This document shows positions 52,061 through 60,505 of a stretch of 64,000 nucleotides of DNA, one piece after another; the stretch's first letter is position 1; each line of letters starts with the position of its first letter. The notes under the pieces are model-generated. The model worked only from the letters and a program-made list of their open reading frames with translations. It was not told the origin of the DNA and did no database searches. This stretch comes from Tenacibaculum haliotis (GTDB lineage Bacteria > Bacteroidota > Bacteroidia > Flavobacteriales > Flavobacteriaceae), in NCBI RefSeq assembly GCF_025215075.1, contig NZ_JAOBTH010000027.1, positions 310,001-374,000 of the forward strand. The letters run 5' to 3'. The position numbers were made by a program, and so were the translations under genes.

Positions 52061-52621
52061 ATGGATATTATATTACAACCATGGCCTTGGTATCTATCGG
52101 GTCCACTAATTGCCTTTGTGCTTTTCTTGTTTTTTTACTTCGGAAAAAACTTTGGCATCTCTACAAATTTAGAAACCATGTGTACCATTGCAGGTGCGGG
52201 TAAAGTTTCTGATTACTTTAAAAAAGATTGGAAAGAACGTGATTGGGCACTTACTTTTTTGGTAGGATTAATTATTGGCGGCTTTATAAGCATTACTTAT
52301 TTATCAGCAACAAACACAATTAATTTAAACCCAAAAACCGTACAAGAATTAGCCGATTTAGGTTTTGCCAATGCAGGAAACTCATATGTACCTTCTGAAA
52401 TTTTCAGTATCGAAAACATGCTTACTTTAAAAGGTTTTTCAATTTTACTAATTGCCGGAGTTTTAATTGGCTTCGGAACTCGCTATGCTGGCGGATGCAC
52501 TTCTGGCCATGCTATTACAGGCTTAAGTAGCTTACAATTACCATCGTTAATTGCGGTAATTGGTTTTTTTATAGGTGGTTTACTAATGACATGGGTATTA
52601 TTCCCTTTAATTTTCGGATAA
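52061..52621 (+). CDS. YeeE/YedE-family sulfur transporter, N-terminal half
   Basis: 186 residues with about four to five helices. The signature R-Y-A-G-G-C-T-S-G-H-A-I-T-G near 147-160 holds the Cys-containing G-C-T-S-G-H motif of YeeE/YedE thiosulfate and sulfur-compound transporters. A second Cys-bearing T-M-C-T-I-A-G-A-G lies near residue 44. E. coli-type YeeE is about 350 residues; here the two halves are separate genes one base apart, as is common in Bacteroidota. No rhodanese or sulfurtransferase gene is adjacent. Confidence 0.87.
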   Translation: MDIILQPWPWYLSGPLIAFVLFLFFYFGKNFGISTNLETMCTIAGAGKVSDYFKKDWKERDWALTFLVGLIIGGFISITYLSATNTINLNPKTVQELADLGFANAGNSYVPSEIFSIENMLTLKGFSILLIAGVLIGFGTRYAGGCTSGHAITGLSSLQLPSLIAVIGFFIGGLLMTWVLFPLIFG

Positions 52622-52622
52622 C

Positions 52623-53036
52623 ATGAAAAATATAAAATTTTTAATAGTAGGTATTTTATTCGGAATTATTATGACAAAATCCGAAGCCATTTCATGGTAT
52701 CGAATTTATGAAATGTTTAAATTCCAATCCTTCCATATGTACGGAATTATAGGATCAGCAGTAGCAGTTTCTATGGTTTTGATGTATTTCTTTAAAAACG
52801 GAAAAATAAAAGATTATCAAGGAAACAAGATCAATATTAAAGAAAAGAAAAAAGGGATTATAAGAACACTTGTTGGCGGAACCATCTTTGGGTTGGGTTG
52901 GGCTTTGGCAGGCGCTTGCCCTGCTCCTATTTTTGTGTTAATTGGTCATGGTATTTTCCCTGTAATTATTGTTTTAATAGGTGCAATGTTGGGTGCTTTT
53001 ATTTATGGACTACTAAGTAAAAAACTACCTAATTAA
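52623..53036 (+). CDS. YeeE/YedE-family sulfur transporter, C-terminal half
   Basis: 137 residues with about four helices. The motif G-W-A-L-A-G-A-C-P-A-P-I-F (about 96-108) is the second Cys motif of YeeE/YedE, matching G-C-T-S-G-H in the first half. I-S-W-Y-R-I-Y-E-M-F-K-F-Q-S-F-H-M-Y is typical of the DUF6691-like partner. It probably forms one pore with the preceding protein. The ATG begins one base after the previous stop. Confidence 0.87.
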   Translation: MKNIKFLIVGILFGIIMTKSEAISWYRIYEMFKFQSFHMYGIIGSAVAVSMVLMYFFKNGKIKDYQGNKINIKEKKKGIIRTLVGGTIFGLGWALAGACPAPIFVLIGHGIFPVIIVLIGAMLGAFIYGLLSKKLPN

Positions 53037-53059
53037 TTCTTAACAATAATTAGTAGCTA

Positions 53060-53120
53060 TTTCCCGCTTTTCGCACTCGCTCTCTGCGAGGAGCTCAGAC
53101 AATTACTACAATCGGGGCTA
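53060..53120 (+). repeat. Remnant of a dispersed flavobacterial intergenic repeat
   Basis: This stretch is GC-richer than its surroundings and begins TTCCCGCTTTTCGCACTCGC and ends AATCGGGGCTA, with an internal hairpin CTCGC-TCTCT-GCGAG (53076-53090). The ends CCCG...CGGGG face each other. From memory, elements with CCCGCT(T)TCCGC at one end and ATCGGGGCT at the other are scattered between genes in Flavobacteriaceae; this would be a short copy. Confidence 0.45.
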
Positions 53121-53142
53121 AACTTATTTATTGTGTTTAGCC
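53116..53142 (+). terminator. Possible terminator of the YeeE pair
   Basis: GGCTAAAC (53116-53123) pairs with GTTTAGCC (53135-53142) around an 11-nt loop, followed by TAAATTTTTAGTCTCTTTTTT. It overlaps the end of the repeat element. Confidence 0.5.
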
Positions 53143-53172
53143 TAAATTTTTAGTCTCTTTTTTCTATTATAT

Positions 53173-53195
53173 CAGTTCGAGTGAAGTCGAGAACT
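53173..53195. repeat. Short palindrome-like repeat (TTCGAGTGAAGTCGAGAA type)
   Basis: CAGTTCGAGTGAAGTCGAGAAC carries inverted GTTC/GAAC ends. From memory the same core recurs in many Bacteroidota intergenic regions. It has no other copy in this window that I found. Confidence 0.4.
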
Positions 53196-53254
53196 ACTTT
53201 TATAATCAATAATAACTAGCCTTAAAATTAAATAATTTATCAATTATAAAGTTT

Positions 53255-53857
53255 TCACTCCTTCATTAAAACAGCATCCAATAAATTGGAGTTTGTGTTA
53301 TCAACCACACTCCAATTATATATTTTAGAAAGTTGATAAATCTTCGATAATTCTTCAAGTAAACGCACTTTAGCATCCTTTTGTAGTTTAGACACTGTAA
53401 TTGTCGATTGTATCTTTTCAATCGCTTTAGCATTCAATTTATTAAACTCAGTCTTTGAAAAAGTATTAAACTGACTTTGTTGTAAATCGAAATACTGAAT
53501 ATCTGGAGATATCAAAACTTCTTCTTTCGGAATTTTGTTGATGATTATTCGTCTACCAATACTATCTATTTGAATTTCTAACTTCGATAAATCATAACCA
53601 ACCTCAACTTTAGCATTAACAGAAAGAATTGCTTTTTTTTCGAAAGACAAATAATCGTATAAATATTTTTTAGTATCAGAGAAACTATACATTTCAGAAA
53701 AAACACCTTCAGAAACTACTAATTTACTTAGGTTTTGTATGCCGTTTAAAACAACTTTAATTTCTTCTTTTTGATGTTTCTCTACTTTCTTTTCATACCA
53801 AAACTTGGCAATTAAAAAGCCCAATAAAAAAATAGCTAAATATTTAAGAATACGCAT
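53255..53857 (-). CDS. DUF4230 membrane-anchored protein
   Basis: 200 residues. One N-terminal helix (about 3-20), then an alpha/beta domain: L-S-K-L-V-V-S-E-G-V-F-S-E, I-L-S-V-N-A-K-V-E-V-G-Y-D-L-S-K-L-E-I and I-I-I-N-K-I-P-K-E-E-V-L-I-S-P-D-I-Q-Y-F-D, the conserved strand pattern of DUF4230. Function is unknown; the domain is probably outside the inner membrane. It stands alone on the minus strand between the YeeE pair and lspA. Confidence 0.82.
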   Translation of the reverse strand: MRILKYLAIFLLGFLIAKFWYEKKVEKHQKEEIKVVLNGIQNLSKLVVSEGVFSEMYSFSDTKKYLYDYLSFEKKAILSVNAKVEVGYDLSKLEIQIDSIGRRIIINKIPKEEVLISPDIQYFDLQQSQFNTFSKTEFNKLNAKAIEKIQSTITVSKLQKDAKVRLLEELSKIYQLSKIYNWSVVDNTNSNLLDAVLMKE

Positions 53858-53937
53858 ACTTTTATTTTTCTATAAATATAAATGATAAACAATCAATTAT
53901 AAATATAAAAAAATATATTTACTGAAAGGTTTATAGC

Positions 53938-54522
53938 TTAAACTTCTTTTTCTTCTTCTTTCGGAAACGCTTGCTTATTAAATATGAATAACAACGCAAC
54001 TCCGATGCTTATCCAAGAATCTGCTCCGTTAAAAATAGCATTAAAAAAAGTAAAACTTTCTCCTTCATACATCGGAAAGTATAACATATCTACCACTTTT
54101 CCGTAAAATAATTCACCGTAAGGCTTATCAGAAAATAATGTTGCTACATTATGGTACGAGCTATCGAAGATTACTCCGTAAAAAACAGAGTCGATAATAT
54201 TACCTACTGCACCAGCTAAAACCAATGCAATTGCAATAACAACAGCTGTATGTGCTTGTCTTTTTATGGTTTGCCATAGCCAGTATACAATACCAGAAAC
54301 TGCTACAACTCTAAATAAAGTTAAAAATAACTTACCCGCTCTACCGCCAAATTCAAAGCCCCAAGCCATACCATTATTTTCAGTAAAATGTATTTTAAAC
54401 CAATCACCAAAAACAACTACTTCTTCTCCTAGTTGAAAATGTGTTTTAACATATATTTTACTGATTTGATCAATTAAAATTGCTAAAACTACGGTAAGTA
54501 TTGCGATATTTTTTTTAGACAT
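53938..54522 (-). CDS. lspA: Lipoprotein signal peptidase (signal peptidase II)
   Basis: Cleaves signal peptides of diacylglyceryl-prolipoproteins; aspartyl protease of the inner membrane. 194 residues with four helices, longer than E. coli LspA (164) because of a loop between helices 3 and 4. Catalytic region: A-L-V-L-A-G-A-V-G-N-I-I-D-S with the first Asp, and F-N-G-A-D-S-W-I-S-I-G with the second. N-N-G-M-A-W-G in the middle is also diagnostic. It matures the many lipoproteins encoded in this window. Confidence 0.94.
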   Translation of the reverse strand: MSKKNIAILTVVLAILIDQISKIYVKTHFQLGEEVVVFGDWFKIHFTENNGMAWGFEFGGRAGKLFLTLFRVVAVSGIVYWLWQTIKRQAHTAVVIAIALVLAGAVGNIIDSVFYGVIFDSSYHNVATLFSDKPYGELFYGKVVDMLYFPMYEGESFTFFNAIFNGADSWISIGVALLFIFNKQAFPKEEEKEV

Positions 54523-54565
54523 TTTATAAATTTAATAGCTGCTAAAATAAGAAAAGTATTCGTTT

Positions 54566-55195
54566 TTATTCCGTTATTAGGAGAACATTAGCGTTCATAG
54601 AACGCACTTTAAAATCGTGGATCGCTTTTCTGGTGTTTTTAGTATAAAACTGCTGCTTATAACTATTTTCATTTACACGTATTTCTCCATTTTTTGTTTC
54701 AATACTTACGGCACTTTTCTTTGATAAAACAGCAGAAACATTTCCTAAAAACAACTGAACCAACGCATTTCTCTTTACTTTATGTAAGTTTACAGTTCCT
54801 TTATCAATATAAATACTTAAATCTCCGTTATAACTTTTAGATGTTATTGCAATCGTTTTTCCGTAGATACTTACAATCTTATTTTTTGGTATTTTAATTA
54901 TTGCCGCAGCTCGTTGCAGTCGTTTTGTAATATATTTCCTAAAAACAGGTTCCTTAAATGTATTAAAATTAAGTTTAAAGCCTACTTTTAAAATGTCATT
55001 TTCTTCTGTGATAAGAATTGTATGTGTATTCGGATTTTCATCTAACAATATTACTTCTATTTGGTTACTTGTAGCAGTTTCAATAACTACATCGTCCAAT
55101 CCATCTGTAATAATTTCTATTTCTTCTGATTGAAAAGTGCTTTTTTTAATTAATTTTTCTTGAGCAAAAAGAAACATGTTTGCAAATAAAAACAT
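54566..55195 (-). CDS. Exported beta-strand-rich protein of unknown function
   Basis: 209 residues from the ATG at 55195. The open frame reaches 55267 through a TTG, but a terminator hairpin for the upstream gene lies at 55223-55244, so the longer frame would translate the terminator. The short N terminus M-F-L-F-A-N-M-F-L-F-A-Q-E is a minimal export signal, which leaves the start uncertain. The body is repetitive beta structure (I-E-I-I-T-D-G-L-D-D-V-V-I-E; G-D-L-S-I-Y-I-D-K-G-T-V), like a DUF4097-type beta-helix. It lies between lspA and the DksA-like gene on the same strand. Confidence 0.6.
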   Translation of the reverse strand: MFLFANMFLFAQEKLIKKSTFQSEEIEIITDGLDDVVIETATSNQIEVILLDENPNTHTILITEENDILKVGFKLNFNTFKEPVFRKYITKRLQRAAAIIKIPKNKIVSIYGKTIAITSKSYNGDLSIYIDKGTVNLHKVKRNALVQLFLGNVSAVLSKKSAVSIETKNGEIRVNENSYKQQFYTKNTRKAIHDFKVRSMNANVLLITE

Positions 55196-55222
55196 CGTTA
55201 AACAAACGTGCTTAAAACAAAA

Positions 55223-55244
55223 GAAACCTCTAAAAAGAGGTTTC
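55223..55244 (-). terminator. Terminator after the DksA-like gene
   Basis: GAAACCTCT (55223-55231) pairs with AGAGGTTTC (55236-55244) around AAAA. On the minus strand the stem is followed by TTTTGTTTT, 28 bp after the DksA-like stop. Confidence 0.75.
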
Positions 55245-55271
55245 CTATTATTATTGTAACTATACAAAATC

Positions 55272-55649
55272 TTATTGTTTACGCTTTGCCTCTATACTTA
55301 ATGTAGCATGAGGAACTAATTTTAAGCGTTCTTTCTGAATTAATTTTCCTGTAACTCTACAAATACCATATGTTTTATTTTCAATACGAACTAGCGCATT
55401 TTTTAAATCACGGATAAACTTTTCTTGACGAATAGCTAGTTGCATATTTGCCTCTTTTGCCATTGTGTCTGAACCTTCATCAAACGATTTAAATGTTGGT
55501 GAAGTATCTTCTGTACCATTATCTGAACCGTTTTTATAAGAAGCTTGTAATAAGCTTAAATCTTCTTCTGACTGCTTAATTTTATTTAAAATGATTCCTT
55601 TAAATTCTTCTAAATCATTATCGGAGTATCTTATTGTAACATCTTCCAT
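55272..55649 (-). CDS. TraR/DksA-family protein lacking zinc cysteines
   Basis: 125 residues from the ATG at 55649. DksA-like fold: acidic coiled-coil region (about 10-95) with D-E-G-S-D-T-M, then Y-G-I-C-R-V-T-G-K-L-I-Q-K-E-R-L-K-L-V-P-H-A-T-L-S. In canonical DksA the finger has four Cys; here only Cys97 is kept and the others are Thr, or missing in the C-terminal S-I-E-A-K. It probably binds RNA polymerase through the secondary channel without zinc. The longer frame to 55667 overlaps ileS by 14 bp; it follows ileS on the same strand. Confidence 0.85.
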   Translation of the reverse strand: MEDVTIRYSDNDLEEFKGIILNKIKQSEEDLSLLQASYKNGSDNGTEDTSPTFKSFDEGSDTMAKEANMQLAIRQEKFIRDLKNALVRIENKTYGICRVTGKLIQKERLKLVPHATLSIEAKRKQ

Positions 55650-55653
55650 AAAG

Positions 55654-58600
55654 CTATATTTTTTCAATTAACATTCTACTATTTATGGTATCGAATTCAA
55701 TTTCTGTACCATCTTTTAAAACATCAACAAAAACTAATTCATTTGTTAATGTTTCCGCTTTAATATAAGCGGCATTTGCTGCTACAGACCCTTGTAAATC
55801 AGCAGCTTTTAAAATGGTTAATTTTATTTTATCTGTTACTTCTAAACCAGAATCCTTACGTGCATTTTGAATTCTGTTTATCAATTCCCTTGCAACACCT
55901 TCTTTACGTAAATCTTCGTTTATTGTAACATCTAAAGCAACGGTTAAACCCTCTGCATTTGCTACCAACCAACCTTCAATATCTTTAGAAGAAATCTCTA
56001 CATCAGCGGTTTCTAAATTAATCATTTTCTCATTAATCTCAACAGAAATAGTTCCTTCTTTTTCTATTTTGATAATATCTTCTTGCGTAAATTTTTGTAT
56101 CTCATTCGCAATCAACTTCATATCCTTACCAAACTTTGGCCCTAAAGCTTTAAAATTTGGTTTTATTTGTTTTACTAAAATACCTGAAGCATCGTCTAAC
56201 AACTCTATTTCCTTAACATTTACCTCTGATTTAATTAAATCAGCAACTGCTAAAATTTCTTCTTTTTGAGTTGCATCTAAAACCGGAATCATGATTTTTT
56301 GTAATGGTTGACGTACTTTTATCTTTTCTTTAGCTCTTAACGATAAAACTAATGAAGATATTGTTTGTGCGTTTTCCATTTTACGCTCTAAAGACTTATC
56401 AATTAAATTAGCATCGTATTTTGGAAATTCTGCTAAGTGCACACTTTCAAATCCTTCGATATTTGTTGTACTCACTAAATCTTTATACAATTTATCCATA
56501 AAGAAAGGTGCTACTGGCGATGCCAATTTAGCAACCGTAAGCATACAAGTATATAAAGTTTGATATGCTGATATTTTATCTTGTGCGTATTCGCCTTTCC
56601 AAAAACGTCTTCTACACAAACGAACATACCAGTTACTTAAATGGTCTTGTACAAAATCAGAGATTGCTCTCGTTGCTTTTGTTGGTTCATATTCTGCATA
56701 AAAAACATCAACTTTTTGAACTAAAGTATTTAATTCTGATAAAATCCAACGATCAATTTCTGGCCTTTCGTTTAAAGGAACCTCAGCTTCGCTATAATTG
56801 AAATTATCTAAATTTGCATATAAACTAAAGAAAGAATACGTGTTGTAAAGTGTTCCGAAAAACTTTCTACTAACCTCTGTAATTCCGTCTAAATCGAACT
56901 TTAAATTATCCCAAGGATTTGCGTTCGATATCATGTACCAACGCGTAGCATCAGGTCCATATTTATCTAACGTTGAAAACGGATCTACTCCATTTCCTAA
57001 ACGCTTCGACATTTTTTGTCCGTTTTTGTCTAACACCAATCCGTTAGAAACAACGTTTTTATAGGCTTTATCATCAAAAACCATGGTTGCAATAGCGTGT
57101 AAGGTATAAAACCATCCACGAGTTTGATCTACTCCTTCGGCAATGAAATCGGCTGTTTTCCAACCTTCTTCTACCAATTCTTTATTTTCAAACGGATAAT
57201 GCCATTGTGCATACGGCATAGAACCAGAATCGAACCAAACATCAATTAAATCTGCTTCACGTTGCATCGGTTCTCCTGAATCAGAAATCAAGGTGATTTT
57301 ATCAACTACATTTTTATGTAAATCAACCGTATCATAATTTTCGTCTGACATATCTCCTGATACGAAATCAGCAAAAATATCTTCAGACATTACTCCAGCT
57401 TTTACAGCCTTTTGCATTTCTTCTTTTAACTCAGCTACAGAACCCATTATTTTAGTTTCCTTACCATCTTCTGTTCTCCAAACTGGTAGTGGAATTCCCC
57501 AAAAACGAGAACGTGACAAGTTCCAATCATTGGCATTTTTCAACCAATTTCCAAAACGACCTGTTCCGGTTGATGCTGGTTTCCAATTAACCTCTTCGTT
57601 TAAAGAGTGCATACGTTCTTTAACGTCTGTTACTTTTATAAACCAAGAATCTAATGGATAATATAAAATAGGCTTATCAGTTCTCCAACAATGCGGATAA
57701 CTGTGCACATATTTCTCTACCTTAAAGGCTTTATTTTCTTCTTTTAATTTTATCGCTATTTGTACATCTACTGATTTTTCTGGAGCTTCTCCATCAGCAT
57801 AGTATTCATTTTTAACGTACATCCCTGCAAACTCACCTACTTCTTTAGTAAACTTACCTTGTAAATCTACTAAAGGAACTAAATTATCGTTCGCATCTTT
57901 AACTAACATTGGTGGTACACCTGCATCTTTACAAACAATAGCATCATCAGCTCCAAAAGTTGGTGCTGTATGTACAATTCCTGTTCCGTCTTCCGTAGTA
58001 ACAAAATCTCCTGGAATTACTCTAAACGCATCCTCAGCATTTTCATAAGGTAGTACATACGGTAATAATTGCTCGTATTTAGTACCCACTAAATCTGCTC
58101 CTTTACATTCTGCTACAACCAAGTAAGGTATTTGCTTATCATCTGCTTTATAACTTGCTAAATCTCCTTCATTTTCAACAGCCTTAAACTTCTTTCCTGC
58201 AAATTGCTTTCCTACTAAAGGCTTTCCTAAAATTACTTGCGTAGGTTCGAATGTATATTGGTTAAATGTTTTTACTAAAACATAATCAATTTTTGGCCCA
58301 ACGGTTAGTGCTGTATTACTTGGCAACGTCCAAGGAGTAGTTGTCCAAGCTAAAATATGAACATCACTTCCGTTTTGTAAAATACTTGGTAGTGTTTCGG
58401 TAACTGCTTTAAACTGTGCTACAACAGTAGTATCGGTAACATCTTGATACGCTCCTGGTTGATTTACCTCATGAGAACTCAATCCAGTTCCTGCTTTTGG
58501 TGAATATGGCTGAATTGTATATCCTTTATACATCAAATCTTTGTTATAGATTTGTTTTAACAACCACCAAACAGTTTCCATATATTTTGGTTTATAGGTA

Positions 58601-59052
58601 ACATACGGATCTTCCATATCTACCCAATATCCCATTTTTTCGGTAAGTGTATTCCAAATATCCGTATACTTCATTACTGCTTTTTTACAAGCAATATTGT
58701 ATTCTTCTACCGTAATTTTAGTACCGATATCTTCTTTGGTAATTCCTAATTCTTTTTCTACACCAAGTTCCACTGGTAAACCATGGGTATCCCAACCAGC
58801 TTTACGCTTTACTTGAAATCCTTTTAAGGTTTTGTAACGGCAAAAAATATCTTTAATGGTACGTCCCATTGCGTGGTGAATACCCGGTAAACCATTTGCT
58901 GAAGGTGGTCCTTCAAAAAAGATAAACGGCTTGTTATCATCACGGGTAGTTATACTTTTTTCAAAAATGTTGTTTTCTTTCCAGTAATTAAGGATTTCAT
59001 CAGCAACATTTGGCAAGTTAAGCCCCTTGTATTCAGTAAACTTCGTACTCAT
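55654..59052 (-). CDS. ileS: Isoleucine--tRNA ligase, long eukaryote-like form
   Basis: Class I synthetase of 1132 residues. HIGH-type motif H-H-A-M-G at 59-63 after E-G-P-P-S-A-N-G-L-P-G, KMSKR in D-K-N-G-Q-K-M-S-K-R near residue 680, a CP1 editing domain with T-W-x-T-T-P-W-T-L-P and G-T-G-I-V-H-T-A-P. E. coli IleS is 938 residues; this length and the N-terminal W-K-E-N-N-I-F-E-K-S match the eukaryote-like class, which is often less sensitive to mupirocin. That phenotype is inference. It is followed by the DksA-like gene. Confidence 0.96.
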   Translation of the reverse strand: MSTKFTEYKGLNLPNVADEILNYWKENNIFEKSITTRDDNKPFIFFEGPPSANGLPGIHHAMGRTIKDIFCRYKTLKGFQVKRKAGWDTHGLPVELGVEKELGITKEDIGTKITVEEYNIACKKAVMKYTDIWNTLTEKMGYWVDMEDPYVTYKPKYMETVWWLLKQIYNKDLMYKGYTIQPYSPKAGTGLSSHEVNQPGAYQDVTDTTVVAQFKAVTETLPSILQNGSDVHILAWTTTPWTLPSNTALTVGPKIDYVLVKTFNQYTFEPTQVILGKPLVGKQFAGKKFKAVENEGDLASYKADDKQIPYLVVAECKGADLVGTKYEQLLPYVLPYENAEDAFRVIPGDFVTTEDGTGIVHTAPTFGADDAIVCKDAGVPPMLVKDANDNLVPLVDLQGKFTKEVGEFAGMYVKNEYYADGEAPEKSVDVQIAIKLKEENKAFKVEKYVHSYPHCWRTDKPILYYPLDSWFIKVTDVKERMHSLNEEVNWKPASTGTGRFGNWLKNANDWNLSRSRFWGIPLPVWRTEDGKETKIMGSVAELKEEMQKAVKAGVMSEDIFADFVSGDMSDENYDTVDLHKNVVDKITLISDSGEPMQREADLIDVWFDSGSMPYAQWHYPFENKELVEEGWKTADFIAEGVDQTRGWFYTLHAIATMVFDDKAYKNVVSNGLVLDKNGQKMSKRLGNGVDPFSTLDKYGPDATRWYMISNANPWDNLKFDLDGITEVSRKFFGTLYNTYSFFSLYANLDNFNYSEAEVPLNERPEIDRWILSELNTLVQKVDVFYAEYEPTKATRAISDFVQDHLSNWYVRLCRRRFWKGEYAQDKISAYQTLYTCMLTVAKLASPVAPFFMDKLYKDLVSTTNIEGFESVHLAEFPKYDANLIDKSLERKMENAQTISSLVLSLRAKEKIKVRQPLQKIMIPVLDATQKEEILAVADLIKSEVNVKEIELLDDASGILVKQIKPNFKALGPKFGKDMKLIANEIQKFTQEDIIKIEKEGTISVEINEKMINLETADVEISSKDIEGWLVANAEGLTVALDVTINEDLRKEGVARELINRIQNARKDSGLEVTDKIKLTILKAADLQGSVAANAAYIKAETLTNELVFVDVLKDGTEIEFDTINSRMLIEKI

Positions 59053-59077
59053 TTTGTAATTGTATTAATTGAATTGG

Positions 59078-59085
59078 CAAAATTA
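59078..59085 (-). promoter_or_regulatory. Predicted -7 box of ileS
   Basis: The minus strand reads TAATTTTG followed by CC, 25 bp before the start codon. I see no -33 TTG and no T-box, which is unknown in this phylum. Confidence 0.5.
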
Positions 59086-59120
59086 CGTATTTTCTTGTAA
59101 TTGTAGTAGTTGACACTAAA

Positions 59121-59146
59121 AAAAAGCCCTTAAATAAAGGCTTTTT
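59121..59146 (-). terminator. Terminator between the TerB-DnaJ gene and ileS
   Basis: AAAAAGCC (59121-59128) pairs with GGCTTTTT (59139-59146) around CTTAAATAAA. It lies 16 bp after the TerB-DnaJ stop on the minus strand. Confidence 0.75.
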
Positions 59147-59162
59147 AATTCGATTCTACTTT

Positions 59163-59921
59163 TTAAGAAATACCTCTCTCTTCTTTTATTTGTTCGTAAG
59201 CAGCTTGAATTTTTTGAAATTTCTCTTTCGCTCCCTGTTTATGTTCCTCTCCAAAGCCTTCTAATTTATCTGGATGGTATTTTTTAGCCATCTTTCTATA
59301 TGCTTTTTTCAATTCGTCGTTGGTAGCTGTTTTGGTTATTTCTAATATTTTATATGCGCTATCTGACTCATTATAAAACATCGCTTTTATTGATGAATAA
59401 TCAGGGTCGTTTATATATAAATATCCCGCTATTTTTCTTATTTCTTCTTCTTCGGATGAAGCTACTTGTCCGTCTGCTTTTGCTATTCCGAATAAAAAAT
59501 GTATTAATTGTAATCGAGAAGAATGCGACATATGTTGGCGAATTTGCATACACACCTGACGGGTTGATATCTGCTTTTTAATAATTCCGCTAAATAACTT
59601 AAACGCATGATTTGCCCGTTCTTTTCCATACATTTTCACAAAATGCATGCGTACATAATCTAACTCTCGTTGATCAATTTTACCATCTGCTTTAATAACT
59701 ACTGAGGCTAAAATCAATAAAGTGATTTCAAAATCGCCAGAAGTAGCCCTTCCTCTTCGTTGCGGTTCTGATTGTCGTTGATATTCTTTTTGTTCTGCCG
59801 TAAAATCTTCTACCGAAACTCCATCAATAAAACTACCAACTGCAAACCCAATAATGGCACCTATTGGACCACCCATTGTAAATCCTGCTCCGGCTCCAAG
59901 CCATTTTGCAAATTTTCCCAT
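59163..59921 (-). CDS. TerB-DnaJ co-chaperone (DjlA-like)
   Basis: 252 residues. A Gly-rich hydrophobic N terminus (G-A-G-A-G-F-T-M-G-G-P-I-G-A-I-I-G, 9-25) looks like a glycine zipper membrane segment. A TerB helical domain (about 65-175, D-G-K-I-D-Q-R-E-L-D-Y-V and A-D-G-Q-V) follows, then a C-terminal J domain with H-P-D at 216-218 and A-Y-R-K-M-A-K-K-Y. It stimulates DnaK ATPase at the membrane. The domain order matches DjlA. It is divergent from the bacilliredoxin gene. Confidence 0.9.
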   Translation of the reverse strand: MGKFAKWLGAGAGFTMGGPIGAIIGFAVGSFIDGVSVEDFTAEQKEYQRQSEPQRRGRATSGDFEITLLILASVVIKADGKIDQRELDYVRMHFVKMYGKERANHAFKLFSGIIKKQISTRQVCMQIRQHMSHSSRLQLIHFLFGIAKADGQVASSEEEEIRKIAGYLYINDPDYSSIKAMFYNESDSAYKILEITKTATNDELKKAYRKMAKKYHPDKLEGFGEEHKQGAKEKFQKIQAAYEQIKEERGIS

Positions 59922-59984
59922 TTTTTAAATTTAAAGATGTAAATATACTATTAAGTCTTTACAAAAAGCAGCATTTGTTTTCGC

Positions 59985-60016
59985 TTGATTTTTGCTGTTA
60001 AATAAAGTACCTTTGC
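59985..60016 (+). promoter_or_regulatory. Promoter of the bacilliredoxin gene
   Basis: TTG at 59985-59987, 21 bp spacer, TACCTTTG at 60009-60016 followed by C, 22 bp before the ATG. Confidence 0.65.
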
Positions 60017-60038
60017 TTAAATTATTTAATTAAAAATT

Positions 60039-60452
60039 ATGTACCCAGAAGAATTAGTAAAACCGATGCGTGACCAATTAATCGATGCTGGTTTTGACGC
60101 TTTATATACTGCCGAAGATGTTAATACAGCTTTAGCAAAAAAAGGAACAACTTTAGTAATGGTAAACTCTGTTTGTGGTTGTGCAGCAGGTACTGCTAGA
60201 CCAGGAGCGATTGCTTCTTTAGGAGCTGACAAAACTCCTACAAACTTAACTACTGTTTTTGCAGGTGTAGAAAAAGAATCTACCGCTAGAGCAAGAGAAC
60301 TTATGGTTCCTTTTCCTCCGTCATCTCCTGCAATTGCATTATTTAAAGATGGTAACTTAGTACACATGTTAGAGCGTCACCATATTGAAGGTCATTCGGC
60401 TCAAGCTATTGCTCAGAACTTAGCAGGAGCTTACGATGAATTTTGTGAATAA
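60039..60452 (+). CDS. BrxA/BrxB-family bacilliredoxin
   Basis: Thiol-disulfide protein with the CGC active site (Cys46-Gly-Cys48) in V-N-S-V-C-G-C-A-A-G. In Bacillus these proteins remove bacillithiol from client cysteines. The 137 residues cover the whole family: M-Y-P-E-E-L-V-K-P-M at the N terminus, P-S-S-P-A-I-A-L-F, and H-M-L-E-R-H-H-I-E-G near the C terminus. Whether this organism makes bacillithiol cannot be read from the window; some Bacteroidota do. It has its own promoter and terminator. Confidence 0.92.
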   Translation: MYPEELVKPMRDQLIDAGFDALYTAEDVNTALAKKGTTLVMVNSVCGCAAGTARPGAIASLGADKTPTNLTTVFAGVEKESTARARELMVPFPPSSPAIALFKDGNLVHMLERHHIEGHSAQAIAQNLAGAYDEFCE

Positions 60453-60472
60453 TAATTCGCATTAGAGTCAAT

Positions 60473-60504
60473 AAAAAAATCCAGCAAATTTGCTGGATTT
60501 TTTT
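60473..60504. terminator. Bidirectional terminator between the bacilliredoxin gene and umuD
   Basis: AAAAAAATCCAGC (60473-60485) pairs with GCTGGATTTTTTT (60492-60504) around AAATTT, nearly touching the umuD stop at 60506. Confidence 0.88.
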
Positions 60505-60505
60505 G

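Noticed and set aside
52015..52203. 62-codon frame overlapping the first YeeE gene
   Set aside because: Out of frame with YeeE, which carries the family motifs; its start lies in the leader.
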